Below, piece after piece: positions 26,600 to 38,455 of a DNA stretch of 64,000 nt (positions within the stretch are counted from its first letter, which is position 1; every line of letters begins with the position of its first letter). Origin of the DNA: Hyaloscypha bicolor E (taxonomy: Eukaryota > Ascomycota > Leotiomycetes > Helotiales > Hyaloscyphaceae); the NCBI RefSeq assembly GCF_002865645.1, contig NW_020194525.1, positions 1-64,000 on the forward strand, in the 5' to 3' direction. Under the pieces are notes generated by a model that saw only the letters and a program-made list of their open reading frames with translations, was not told the origin of the DNA and did no database searches. The position numbers and the translations under genes are program-made.

Positions 26600-29220
26600 T
26601 TTTTTTTATAATTTGCCTAAATAATAAAATATAATTTAATATAGTAAAAAAAGGTATTTTATCTAGATTTCTATAAAAATATATATATATTAGAGTTTAA
26701 ATAAAACCCGAGAAATATTTAGGTTTTTTCTTTTTTTTCTAATTATAAAAGTTTTATTATTAAAATTTATTATTATCTAAATAGTTTTTATTAAACTTGT
26801 TTTTTTTAATTAAATAATTTAGAAAGCAGGAAATATATTTATAGATTTAGATAAATCTATAATAGAAGTTATAGAAGTCTAAAAATATTTTTTTTTATTA
26901 TAAACTAAGACTAGTTTTAAATAATAAAAGTTTTAATAGAATTTATTTATATATTTTAATTAGAAATAATAAATCCTAAGAATATTATTTTAGAGATTTT
27001 AAATTCATATTTATAAATATTAATTTTTAATAAAATAATCCGATATTCTAGAGCTTTTATAAAACTATTCTAATATATTATTAATTTTTATTTTTATTTT
27101 TAAAGAAAATAAATATATTATTAATATAGGCTAAATAAAAGTTATTTAAATAGTTTATAAGAATAATATTAATATATTATTAGAAAGTTACTAAACTATT
27201 ATAAAGTTTAAATAATAGAACTACTAGTTTAAAAAATTTATATCTTATTCTAAAAGCTATTTATATTATAAAAGCTAGTTTTTATATAAATTTAATTAAA
27301 AGTATATTAAATATCTAACTTAGTAAATACTAATAATTTAGCTAATTAATTAAATATCTCAGTAATAAATAATAAGAAATAATAGTTCTTTTTTATTATA
27401 GTATTTAGCTATTAATAATTAATCTAAAATTATAGGCTATTATTTTTCTTTTTAATAAATAAAATTAGTAATAAAAAAAGAAATTTAGATAGCTTAATAA
27501 AATTCTTTTTTATTTTTTCGAGTTTATTAGAGCTTATTTTATAGAAATAAGCTATTTCTATTAAAAGATCTAGTTTATTAAAATAGAACTTATAATTAAA
27601 AAATTAAAACTAGAAAAGTTTATTTATTACTTTTTTAGAAAATATCTTATTTATATTATATAGCTATATAAAAAGAAATACCCGAAGCTTTTAAAGTTCT
27701 TTAAAAATTAAAAAATAATATATTATTAAGAATATCTAGCTTATTTATATCCAGAAAATATATTAGATTACTAGTTTAAATATAATATTTAGTAGGCTAT
27801 AATATTAGTTATTTAATTATTATAAATAATAATAAATATCTTTTTAGTTTATAATTTTATTTCTTAAATATATAATTAATTTCATTAATAATAACTAATT
27901 TAATTAAGTTATTAAAGTTTCTAGTATTTAATTAAAAAGCAGTTATTTTAATAAAATAGCAAGAATAATCTAATAGTTTACTTATTTCGAAAATATTAAA
28001 ATCTGGTTCTTTTTTTCTTATTTAGTATTTGGCTTTTCTTATAAAAAGATCTTATAAAAAGATAAGAAATATATTCTTTTATTTCTTTAATCTAGTTTTA
28101 TTAGTTTTTTTAGAATTCTAGTTAGAATATTTTCGGAATAATTATTTTTTTAATATTTTTTATTAAAATATTAGATTTTCTAAATAAGATCTAGCTAATT
28201 TATCTTATAATTCTTTAGCTAATAAAGTTAATTCCATTAATAGTTTAATAAAATATTTTATTTTATTAGCTATTTTCTTTCTAAAATTATATTATAAAAG
28301 CCGAGATTAATAATAAGCAAGTATTATTAAATTTAGAAATACTAATTAATAACTAGATTTATAATAATTAGATATTAAATAGCTTTATTAAATTATTTAT
28401 TAAAACCTTATAAAAAAATAAGGGTTTTGAATTTATATAAAAGTATTTATAATATTTTTATTAAAAAACAAATATACTTTTAATTTATTAGAATATATAT
28501 ATTTGCTTTAGTATTTACTAAATACTAAAAAGTTATAATTTTATTTTTTTAGTATATTCTATATTTAATAAGGAACCAGTTTATATTAATTAATTAAGTA
28601 AGATTTATAAGTCTTTAATAAAGTTTTTATTCTAGAAAAGCTATTTTTATATCTAGAACTAGACTTTTCTCAACTTATTAATATTATATTTCTTATTAAA
28701 TAATAAATAGAAATCGGTATTTTTATTATTTATTTCCGAATTATTAGCTTTTTTTAAATAATTTGCTTTAATAAATATAATTTTATTAAAATTAAAACAA
28801 GTACTTTTTATATATTTAGGCTTTTTATAGCTATAATAATAAAAACCCTTTAGCTAGTCTAATTTCTTTTTAAATTCTCAATAAACTATATTTTTTTATT
28901 ATAAGAATACTAGCTACTAAAATTAATTTACTAGATATAAGATTATAATAGTTTTTTAGTTTCTAATAGGCTTTTTAGTTCGGAATAATATTTAGTAATA
29001 AATAATTTCCGCTAGTTATTTTTCCTAGAACTAATAGTTTTTAATTAAAAGAAGTCTATTTTCTTATTTTATATATTATTTAGTAAAATCCCTAAATAAA
29101 TTAAACTTTTTATTATTTAAGCTTTTAAAAAGCTTGAAATTTATCTTATTTATTAAATTATTATATTAATTATTTAATAATTTTTCTAGTTTTATTATTA
29201 AATAAATAAATTTTATTTAG
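26600..29220 (-). mobile_element. Ty3/gypsy retrotransposon relic C, minus strand
   Basis: On the minus strand, decayed reverse transcriptase is readable at about 27,700-26,880. It includes TFQQYIN and FYLAYINNIFIF near 27,200-27,100, corresponding to the YLDD region, and an LGFII-type motif near 26,985. A possible mutated zinc knuckle with tyrosines in place of cysteines lies upstream near 28,840-28,800, giving the order gag, RT from right to left. RNase H would fall toward 26,600 and integrase is not visible. No LTRs were found. Heavy RIP throughout; dead. Confidence 0.6.
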
Positions 29221-29234
29221 AATACCAGAAATAG

Positions 29235-29537
29235 TGTGAGGTGTTTGTTGGTAGGCAATAAGACAATAGAATGAATCAGTGTGTTGTGAAACCACAGTAT
29301 TAAATTCAGTACAGAACTAATCTCTGTCCCTCCTGTGAGGTCCAGGAAAGCCCCCTCTAAATAGGAGGCCCCGATGGCATACATACAATTAGTGATTTAT
29401 AAGCCTAATGCATATGATATAAACAGTAGTTGGTTGGGATATCGAAGGGCTGCCGAACTCCCTGATCGACACCCGCGATATCCGAGGTTCGTCACATGCC
29501 CTTAAGTCACGTGCGACCCTGCACACATCACATCACA
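29235..29537. mobile_element. Solo LTR, 303 bp, unmutated, with AATAG target duplication
   Basis: The segment begins TGTGAGGTG and ends CACATCACA, so its ends are inverted and of TG..CA form. AATAG stands immediately before it (29,230-29,234) and immediately after (29,538-29,542), a perfect 5-bp target duplication. No internal region is present, so it is a solo LTR left by LTR-LTR recombination. Its composition is balanced, unlike the AT-rich sequence on both sides: CpA and TpG are common. Either it inserted after RIP stopped acting here or it was too short or single-copy to be targeted. Orientation is unknown. Confidence 0.92.
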
Positions 29538-29542
29538 AATAG

Positions 29543-29803
29543 CTTATTTCTTTATTTTAGATACTAGTATATCTCTTTTATTTTCTAATATTTTATTTCG
29601 TTATTTTTATTATAAGCTTATTAAAAAATCTTAAAGATTTATTTAATAATTAAAATCTATTTAACTAATTCAGGTTCTAGTTAATTATAAATAAACTTAT
29701 AAATATTTTTAATAACTAGTTATATTATATAAATAATTTTTAGTAATTTACTATTAAATTCAGAAAAGTTTTATATTAGTTTATTTCTTATATTAAATAT
29801 CGA
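29543..29803. other. AT-rich relic sequence without gene
   Basis: RIP-type composition resumes directly after the solo LTR; no motif is readable. Confidence 0.5.
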
Positions 29804-29898
29804 ATTATTAATCTAGTAATTATTAATCTAGTAATTATTAATCTAGTAATTATTAATCTAGTAATTATTAATCTAGTAATTATTAATCTAGTAATTAT
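29804..29898. repeat. 15-bp tandem repeat, six copies
   Basis: The unit ATTATTAATCTAGTA repeats six times without a mismatch. Identity between copies in a region otherwise full of RIP changes indicates that the array expanded after mutation. Confidence 0.95.
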
Positions 29899-31080
29899 TT
29901 TTGTTTATAAATAGAATAGAATTCTTAATTCTAATAAGCTATAATTAATTACTATAAACTAAAAACAGAAAAAAGCCTTAGTATTAGCCCCTATATAATT
30001 TTCCTAATAAAAACCTATAATATTTCTGGATATCTGCTTATTTAAATCTCTATTTTATAGCTTTTCTTATACTAGTTTTTTCTTTATATAAAGTTAACTA
30101 GTAATTATTTCTAGCTTATTAACTTTTTTAATAAGTTAGTTAATATATAAGTGGAATTTCTAATAGTATTTTACTTATTTATTAGCTATAAAATAGTATT
30201 TATTAATAAGATTATCTTATATAAATAATTTCTATTAGGCTTTATCTGTTTTCGAAATATTTATATTAATTTTAAGTTCTAAATTAGATAGCTATTTCTT
30301 AATATTTTTTTCCGGAATAATATTATAATAGCTTTTCTAGTAATATAGATTTATAATATTAAAGTCTGGCTTTTTTATTTTATTATACTAGGGCCTTTTA
30401 TCTAATATATCTATAATAGTAATACTTAATTCCGGGCCGTTTATAATAGCTTTAAAAAAAGTATTAACTATAGAAATAAGTTTTAAATAAGTTTTTCTTA
30501 TTTAATATTAGTAAATTATAACTAATTATTATCTTATCTAATTTTAAGTTAGTAAACTCTAACTAACTATTATTTTTTCTTGTTTTAAATTAATAAACTA
30601 CTATTAATTTTTCCTATATTAGAGAAAGAAGGCTAGTTCTTTTATTTTTATTAGTATTAAAGAAATATTATTTATTCTAGTTAAGAGCCAAGCTTTAAAA
30701 TTAATTAAATAATAAAAAATAATATCTTTTTCTTTTATATTAATAGAAAACTAATTACTAGAAGAGAAATATTATCTGCTTTAGTTAAGAGCCAGGCTTC
30801 GAGATTAATTAGATTATAGAGAATATTATATTTCTAGTTAAGTTCTTTAGTTTTTTATAGTTCGAGGAGGTTATTAAATATTAAAAGTAGTATTTTGTTT
30901 TCGCTTTCTAAGAATAAATACAAGTCCTTTACTAGTAGTATTATATTACCTCTATAGGCCAAGTCGAATAAGCTTAGTATTATATAATAGCAGAATTAAT
31001 ATAATAGTTAAAGGCTCAAAGTTCAAAGAATCTCATATATTAGAAAATACTAAGCTATAGAACAAAGTAGAGAGGATGCC
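29899..31080. other. AT-rich right edge of the isochore with dispersed repeats
   Basis: No gene. It contains a 48-bp imperfect direct repeat (30,667-30,714 and 30,771-30,818) differing almost only by transitions, and looser repeats of TTAGTAAACTCTAACTAA type at about 30,530-30,600. RIP composition weakens from about 30,770 and ends near 31,080. Confidence 0.5.
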
Positions 31081-32673
31081 TTGACCTTTAGTATTATTCC
31101 GCCCAAGTAATTCCGGCTTAGCTTCGTTTTGTGCCTGTTTCCGATATCCTGTCCTTGGCAGATCATGCCCTTACGCCAGCCGTCACAGGTATGACTGCGA
31201 CGAAGAAGTCGAGTAGTGATGAACGGAACTTGGACTGCGTTCAGCCTCGATCAGGGTGGTGGATCTTGCAGGAGGCTAATAGGCCTTTGGAGCGCGCTTG
31301 ATAGAGACCTCCATGCCTAATATCACTTGAAGTTTAAGCAGATGTAAGAACGAGCAAGGACGATTGGTCTTGGTAAGCGTTTTCTGAAATACAACTTTGC
31401 TTCTATGTACTCAAAAGCAATCGAATTGAGCCAATCCCGGTTCTACCACAGTACACCAAATTACTAACAACGAAATAGTCACTTGATTAACACTATTGAC
31501 AAATGCATCCCGCACGAAAACTAGACTTGAGATTTCAATCATTCTGTTTTCAGCTTTGCGCTGCGACTATGAGATCCATCCTTAACATTTAGGATAGAAG
31601 GCGTATACCAAGTAGCGGCCAGGGGGTTGTTGAAGGTGGGGAATGCTAGACCCCACCTCGAACGAGGATTCGTCGGGGTAGATGTGGAGGGTATTCCAAC
31701 TTTGGCTATGTTTGCGATGCGACGGATCAGTGCATGAGTGGCTGCAAGCGTTGTGCTCTGAAAACGATAAGAATGCAAGCTTCGTAAAATTTCTTGAAAA
31801 GGAGATCACCTCCGAAGGCAAAGGCTCCTTTTTTTTCTTAGAGGGATGCGGGGGGAGAAGGAGCCAAGGTCCCTCGGTAGCATGTGGGCGGGGCTTCAAA
31901 AAGGAGGGTATTCGTGAAGATTGTGTGGCTGATGACGCATAAATTATGGATTTGTGATGATCGTCGGAGCGGAGATTGTGGACGGGGAAGCTATTTTTTT
32001 TTTTTTCAGATACCGCGCCGTTGAGGCGCCGCTGCATGACTGACGCCTGAGAGGGTGAACTAGAAACGAAAATTGGGCCCTGCAGATCCAGGGGCCGAGG
32101 TTTGATGGGCCGCCAAGGAATTTTGAGCCGAGATGCTAAGAGGTTTTGGAGATTTGTAATTCTGAAGATGAGCGAGAATGTTGCGCTCGGATTCGATTCA
32201 ATCACGAGGTGTTGCGTGCCCTTGAAGAGTGTGGCGGATTACTTCGAGGGGGTGGTCTCAAGGTGCTCAGGTTGGCATCGAGGGAGCAGATGAGAAATTG
32301 TAGTACGCAAAGAGCAAGAGGTGGACCAACAGCACATGTATGAAACAGTTGAAATTTGAGCACTAAGAAAGTAGGAGGTAGGGTGAGGATGCAATAGAGA
32401 GTTCAGATCTAACTTTCTCTCAATTATGTGTATATAAGTACAGAGTGAAAACTAAAGATTCGACAATGAGAGGAATGTAGAATTCATTCCTACCAAAGCA
32501 ACAGTCCTCAGTTCACCTAGATTTCGAGGCCAAGCCTCTAGAAATCTCATCACGTCGTATCCGATCCCCAATTATGTCAGATAGTCTGTCCCAACCTCTG
32601 AAACGCCGAATGCAGACCTGGTATATATATGAACAGAAATGCAGACCCCCCGTGCTTCGCGAAGCAGCTATTT
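31081..32673. other. Intergenic, balanced composition, no supported gene
   Basis: Open frames exist on both strands (the longest is 207 codons on the minus strand, 31,582-32,205), but they are low-complexity, overlap each other, lack splice structure and resemble no family I know. The part next to 32,673 serves as the 3' flank of the GT32 gene. A decayed gene cannot be excluded. Confidence 0.5.
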
Positions 32674-34247
32674 TCATGTCTCGGGTTTGGGGTCGATTGG
32701 CGCAATGTGTGGGGGCTCGACTTCTTTGTGCACTTTGTTCTCTCCGTCGAGGGTGTCTTGAAGTAACATCCAGCCGTCTTGTTGCTGATGCTCCTGCTTG
32801 TGCTCTTCAGGTTTCTGCTCCTGCTTGTGTTCCTCTTTATGTTCCTCAGGTCTTTGCTCTCCGTTGTTCCGGTTCTGGTCGTCATGGTGCTCTTCATCAT
32901 GGTGCTGTTCCGGCTTCGGCATCTCGAACGGCGGATCCAGCTTCTCGCACTTCTCACGGGTTTCTTTGTCTATCCTCTCCCGATCTTCCCTCTCACGATT
33001 TGCCTTTTCCTCTTCCTCCTTGTTGAACCTGTCCGCGTCAACCTTCTTCTTCGCTGCAAGTACCTTCTCCTTCTCTTCCTCGCTCAAAGTTGGGTATGCC
33101 GCTGTGTTGTTGTCCCATGCTTGCACACACTCTGGCTTCCAATTGCACTCCTCCACCATGCCATAGCCAGGGTGGCTGTATCTGGGATGCCGGTCTGGCC
33201 ATTTCGAAGCATGGTAATGGTGCTTAACGAGCGCTCTTGGATCATCGTGTGTGCCCGAGTTCGAATGTCCCTGTCCTGAGGCAAATGCATGGACGGTCAA
33301 AACCAAAATCCGCCCAACGAGGGTTGGCTCTGTCAAATTGTGGAACGTACTCCATGGGATGTGCTTCATCCCCGTTTGCCTCTTCATCTCGGAGAGCATG
33401 GCGGTGGTAAACGCAGAGGGTCCAGTCCCGCTCAGCACGTCGTCAAAATTGAGCTGGATTTCGGCAACGTGCACGTTCTGCGCTCGCGCGACTTCAGTCA
33501 ACCAATTGATAACGTTGTTGATGATCCGCAGGATAGCTGGATTCCGCGGTTTGCTCATGATGGTCCATTGGCAGAAGGATTGTGATTTGGGACCAAGGAT
33601 GCTATGGTTCGCATACGTGGGCTCGTCGATCTCGACGCTGATGACCAGGTCGAGATCTGCCTTGTCGAAGTGGGGAGGGATCCATTCGTCTACCGGTTTC
33701 AATGCTTCCACATCAATATCCGCGTACACCCCTCCCTCGTTGTATAATATCAAGTATCTTAACAGATCCGCCTTGATGATTTTCGCCGTTAGCGATTTGT
33801 AGAAATATACAATATCGGGACGATTTAGGCCTGCGGGCCCGAAATTCGTCTCAACATAATGTAAATCGTTTCCATCGGTCAGCACCTCGTATCTATGCGA
33901 TATATTAGTTAGTGGTGGAGGCGAGACATTCGGGTCAGCAATTCGAACCTATAGCCGGGATTCTTGGACGGCCAACTCCTCGCACGCGACAAATCTCGTT
34001 CCTCGAATTCTAAAGGATCGATCTTCCACGTCTGCCAAATTTTCCTGGTGAAGGTTGTGGTGACAACAGACGATGTTTGGTACGCTCGAACCCGGTCCCA
34101 AACAACGGCTAATCTAAATGACGATACTGATTCTGCGGTCCAGAAAAATACAACGACGAGAATGAGCGCGACATAGATGGGCAGCGCCCTTTGTATTTGT
34201 TTCGGAAGACGTGCTGGGAATCGCGACGTTGGGCTCGTCGCCTTCAT
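32674..34247 (-). CDS. GT32 family glycosyltransferase, type II membrane protein
   Basis: Two exons: 34,247-33,949 and 33,892-32,674, joined across a 56-bp intron with a CTAAC branch site, giving 505 residues. The join restores NPGYRYEVLTDGND, the conserved start of the GT32 sugar-transferase domain. A single membrane segment at about residues 23-37 follows a short basic cytosolic tail, so the enzyme should face the Golgi lumen. RKIWQTWK at 68-75 and the metal-binding DXD (DID, residues 158-160, within GGVYADIDVEALKP) are intact. Och1/Hoc1 mannosyltransferases belong to this family, but the donor and acceptor of this protein are not determined. The last 120 residues are an unusual charged Glu/Lys/His/Gln-rich tail with EHK/PEEHK repeats, probably coiled or disordered. 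ATG at 34,247 is the first start in frame. Confidence 0.9.
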
Positions 34248-35522
34248 CCTGGCGTTCGTCGTAGATTATTCAAGCCAGGAGAATGTCTTCGAGCAGTCTG
34301 GGCGCTTTTTGAAGGGACATAGAAAAACCGTTGTACGGTTGAGGCGAAACGAAAAGAAAGGGGTCCAGCAAAGATCAGGACATGAGGCAATCTGATGAAG
34401 CGACCGGATGCTCTGGACTCCAAAGTTCAGGTGAGGGAATCCATGCGAGAGGTTACTGCTACGGTTTGTGTCGAGCTGTCACCGGTGTCGTCCGAGTTTT
34501 GACTGTTGCGGAATTGAAGAGGTCGAAGGACAGGAGGAGCATGATAATCGACATCCAAGATCGCCCTGGGACCGTCAAAGCACTAAGGTTAATATTGGCG
34601 GGGGAACCTGGTAACGGCAATCTCGAACCAACAGGGGATGTCATCCTGCTGTGCAGGTGAGCGCACGAGCAGCTCAGCAGCTGGAGCGAGGCCAGCGGCG
34701 GTGGCCAACAATGGTCGTTGCGTGAGATCTCCGCCAAATTCCTGAACAATGGCCACCCAATAGGAGGCGAAAAGCAGCAGCAACCAGCAGAAACCAGCAG
34801 CAAGTCCGATCCCCTGTGGCATGCACCACCACCAACCACCAGTTTCACGCGCTCGCCGCTGCAGTCTAATTTCTGATTTCGGTGCACTGCGCCTAGCCTC
34901 CTTGAGACCCTTAACATGGCCAATTGCCAATTGGCCGTAGATATCGAGCATCAAACTTCCAAGGCGCCGAAGAATGTTGATTCGCGTGGGTCACCGAAGA
35001 TTTACGATGAGGAGTGTCCGAGTGTGCCTTACTTTACCCGCAGGTGCTTGACATAGCGTAGGAACGGTGGACCCGGTGAAATTTTTAGGTCCACTTGACG
35101 CAATCCTGTGCCTTATTTTCGTATCCAGGTTCGGATCGTGGAGCTGCTGCTCACGCACGAGTCAACTGTGGCCTGCCCTCCTACTGTAGCCTGTAGGACC
35201 TACGGAATAGACTTGCGGCGTTTGCCCAGCGGAAAGGGGGAGGGAACGAGGGAGCCCGACTCAGAAGTCAGAACAAATGTGGACTACCTACTCCGTACAG
35301 TATTACTCTGGGGGAGCAGTGAAACTCGCGACGGCCAACTGGGGCAAATGATTTGCTTCGGTAATCTCCCGCGCCTCCTTTTTGCCGCCCGGGGTTGTTT
35401 CAGGGGGGCGATCGCAGGGAGGCGGGTCCCAAGTTCCAACGGTGTTGCATCAGAAACGATGCTCAGTGGCAAGAACGAACTCACTGTGTGCGACGAGTAC
35501 GAGGCTGTGTAGCTGACGTGCT

Positions 35523-35577
35523 GTGTCATTGTGTAATTGTGTCATTGTGTCACCGTGTCACTGTGTCACTGTGTCAG
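35523..35577. repeat. 8-bp minisatellite (GTGTCATT/GTGTCACT)
   Basis: About seven units of GTGTCAYT with slight variation. Confidence 0.9.
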
Positions 35578-35582
35578 ATCAG

Positions 35583-35610
35583 AGGGCTGAGGGCTGAGGG
35601 CTGAGGGCTG
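35583..35610. repeat. 7-bp tandem repeat (AGGGCTG), four copies
   Basis: Four exact copies directly beside the 8-bp array. Confidence 0.9.
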
Positions 35611-36433
35611 ATGCTCAGCAAAGTCGCAGCGACACAGCAATCGGCGTGTTGAGAAAAGGGGTGTGGACTCTGACTTTCTTCCAGAAGCTGTTCAGCCCCT
35701 ATTATTCGCTTGCTCACGTCTGCAATAATCTCATTCGTGCATGAGCCAACCTGCCAGAACTTCCAGAAGTGAAACCTATCCCCGCGCTTTCTCTGCAGGT
35801 GGCGCTCCCGCGCATGTGCCGATCGCCAAGGTGGCGTTCAGAGCCCGAGAGGAAACAGCCAAGGTTCCCTGAGAACCAGTGAAACGGGTGCGGTGGTTCC
35901 GAGAGCCAGCGCCCGAAGCAGGTACGCCTGAATCGGTTGCGAAGGCAAGCAAGCCCAAGGCTCAGGCAATAATTAGCACTCAGAAACGCGAGAACGCCTT
36001 GGATGTTCTGTGAATAAGTGCAAGTAGACACGCGTAGACACGCAATAAGAATACCGATACGAATCCTTGATGATCAAGGCCTGGTTACCGGTATGCAGAC
36101 ACGGGGATGAAGAAGCGGTCCTAAAACCCTACAGAGGCCTTCCAATCTCCGCGATTCGATAGGTTAGAACTTGGCACTTACAAAACCATCCTGGCCTCCA
36201 AGTCCCAAACTGACTTTTGCTGCGGCGTGGCGCCTTGCACATGATTTCTGTGTGGACCAACTGTTGCACAAATCTTGTCCCTTGACGGCGCAGACTCGCA
36301 TGCCCCGTTGCTGACCGCTGACTTGCCCCCCTGAAAGCTGGGCTGGCTTGCACAATTAGGATCAGCCTAACTGGAAACGGCCCTACAGTAGTCATCACGT
36401 CGTCTCCGCGGCCGCAGTTCAGTTGAACGAGAA

Positions 36434-36459
36434 CATCATCATCATCATCATCATCATCA
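36434..36459. repeat. CAT microsatellite
   Basis: Eight to nine CAT triplets, about 175 bp before the acyltransferase start. Confidence 0.9.
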
Positions 36460-36633
36460 AAAAACCAAACGTTTCCACATCGCCAAAACCTCACAATTGG
36501 ACTTCTAGAGCGCCGAGGAGTCTGCAGATCGAACATAGGGCCACCTGCGATCGAATCTACGGATGAATCTGCCCGGCACTGCGCTCTGCCGCCAAAGGCC
36601 CCGATAGCGATAGCCCCCTTAAAAATTCAAAAA

Positions 36634-38455
36634 ATGGGTGACATTTTGGAGCCGGGGATCTGGGAGGAGAAGGAGGGATTGAGGAGAGGTCCAATATACA
36701 ATACGCGAATATGGTTGACGGATCTTTTGCGGCCGGCGATTTTGACTCGAGGCAGAGGGGGAAAGCAGCAGAGTCGACGGACAGCATATCTGGATGGCCT
36801 GCGAGGCTTCGCAGCATTTCTGGTGTACTGGCACCACCATCAATTATGGCCGCGGCAGAATTATTTGATAATGGGCGCTGACTACATCTTCGAAAATTCT
36901 TGGGGTTCGTGGTTTTCGTGTTCCTCTTCGTTATGTCTTTTCAGGAGAAGCAGTTGCAAGCTCCCTGGTCTTTTTTTTTTTCGGTCCATCAGAGACGGTG
37001 GCATAGACGGAACTTTTGCACACCCAATACTGACGGAGATCTTGTATAGGATTTGGCGATAATTGGTTCTTCGCCGCCATGCCCGTAGTACGAACCTTCT
37101 TCACCGGTGGTCACTTCGCTGTCTCTGTCTTCTTCGTCATTTCAGGATATGTCCTCTCCGCGAAACCGCTCTCCCTCATCCACTCCGGCGACACCGCGAA
37201 ACTTGGAGACAGCTTAGCCTCAGCCTTATTTCGGCGTTGGCTCCGCCTTTATATTCCCGTCCTCGTCACCACGGTGCTATACTTCACATCGTGGCATATG
37301 TTCGGCATCTGGACAGTATCTCCCAACCATGAAGCCAATTTCCGGGATGAACTCTGGAAATTTTATGTCGAGTTCAAGAACTACAGCTTTGCGTTCAGGA
37401 CCGGGGGTGAGGATTGGTTGTCATATAATTTCCCGACGTGGTCGATACCTGTCGAATTCCGTGGCTCGATTATTATTTTTACTTCGTTGTTGGCTTTTTC
37501 GCGATGCACGAGAAATATGCGGCTTTTCGGGATGGTGGGGCTGATTTTTTACTTTATGTATATCGTGGATGGATGGTTTGGATCATTGTTTATGGCAGGT
37601 ATGCACTCGGGAGTCTCCCTTCTTGACGAGTCTCTGTCTAAAACGCCACGTACCCCTTTTATTGCCTGAGATAAGTCAACTAATTGTGGCTTTTTTTGCA
37701 GGGTCCCTTCTCTGCGAGCTCGATTTACTTGCCAGGAACGACGATTTACCCCGCATCTTCAAAAGATTAGAACGATATAAAACGCCAATTTTTTACACCT
37801 TCTTTGTCGTTAGCATGTTCCTTAGCGGCGTCCCTTCTCACTCCCGTGCGTATCCTTCCTCTCTCTATCTCGTATTAAAACCCCGCAAGCGTTGCGGCAT
37901 CGTCGATACAATACCTCAAAACTGCTTTATCACCCTTAACAAGATTGCTAACTATTCGCCACAGGAGAATACGAAGTCCTCCTCAAATCCCCCGGTTGGC
38001 GACACATTGCCTTCCTAACTCCCCAAGCAACCTGGGACTTCAAATGGTTCTACCTCTTCTGGGCCGCCGTCTTCATGGTGTCCGCGATCCCCCGAATCCC
38101 GTGGCTCAAGTCCTTCTTCGAGCTCCGCTTCAACCTATACCTTGGCCGCATCTCGTTTTGCCTGTACCTGATCCACGGCCCCGTGCTCTGGACTATCGGT
38201 GATCGTTTATACGTTGCAACAGGCTGGTATCGACCGGAACATGAAATCAACACGCCGTTTTTGATCAATGCATTTCCGATGTCCAAGGCCGGACCACTGG
38301 GCCTGGAACCCAGCTTTTTGGCCCCGCATTTGATTTTGTTGCCGTTTACGCTGTGGGTGGCGGAGGTGGTCACTAAGTTGATCGACGAGCCAAGTGTGAG
38401 GCTTGTAGCGTGGTTGTACAATGAGATGAAGGCGCCGAGTGAGCAGCAGAAGTGA
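36634..38455 (+). CDS. Acyltransferase-3 family multi-pass membrane protein
   Basis: Four exons: 36,634-36,904, 37,050-37,598, 37,702-37,845 and 37,965-38,455. They join in frame to 484 residues; introns are 145, 103 and 119 bp with CTGAC/CTAAC-like branch sites in the first and third. The family hallmark follows the start: RTAYLDGLRGFAAFLVYWHH near residues 49-68, with the conserved R and the HH acyl-transfer histidines. Then come FFTGGHFAVSVFFVISGYVL and about ten hydrophobic segments to a cytosolic C-end. These proteins (Pfam Acyl_transf_3, the OafA/NolL group) move acyl groups onto sugars or other acceptors at membranes. Many fungal members are uncharacterised and sit in or near secondary-metabolite loci; here no such cluster surrounds it. 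Substrate unknown. Confidence in family is high, in the exact start moderate. Confidence 0.9.

Larger units (their letters stand above)
1..31080. other. AT-rich RIP-mutated isochore, gene-free
   Basis: The block is very rich in A and T. By eye CpA and TpG are almost absent, while CpT, ApG and some CpG remain, which is the pattern left by repeat-induced point mutation. Because TpG is missing, ATG codons are nearly missing and no long open frame survives on either strand. The readable remains are transposons, listed separately. Three patches escape the pattern in whole or part: about 14,150-15,363, 24,027-26,555 and 29,235-29,537. The change to balanced composition is sharp, near 31,080. That RIP caused this is an inference from composition and from a direct comparison of two LTR copies. 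Confidence 0.9.
34248..36633. other. Intergenic with microsatellites, no supported gene
   Basis: Short overlapping frames on both strands show no family resemblance. Three small repeat arrays (35,523-35,577, 35,583-35,610, 36,434-36,459) lie here. The right part should contain the promoter of the acyltransferase gene at 36,634. Confidence 0.5.

Noticed and set aside
29804..29898. Regular short repeats considered as a CRISPR array
   Set aside because: The units are contiguous with no spacers and the genome is fungal.
31582..32205. 207-codon open frame on the minus strand
   Set aside because: It is Ser/Lys/Pro-rich with poly-Lys runs caused by a T-rich tract, overlaps other frames, and has no domain, splice or conservation clue.
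32779..33802. Several 120-180 codon plus-strand frames
   Set aside because: They are antisense shadows of the GT32 gene; their Leu/Ser/Cys-rich content mirrors its Glu/Lys-rich tail.
34459..34954. Overlapping minus-strand frames of 154 and 121 codons
   Set aside because: They overlap in different frames, are Cys/Leu-rich without family resemblance and lie in intergenic DNA.
35108..35512. 134-codon plus-strand frame
   Set aside because: No family, no leader or TATA signal, and it runs into the adjacent minisatellite region.
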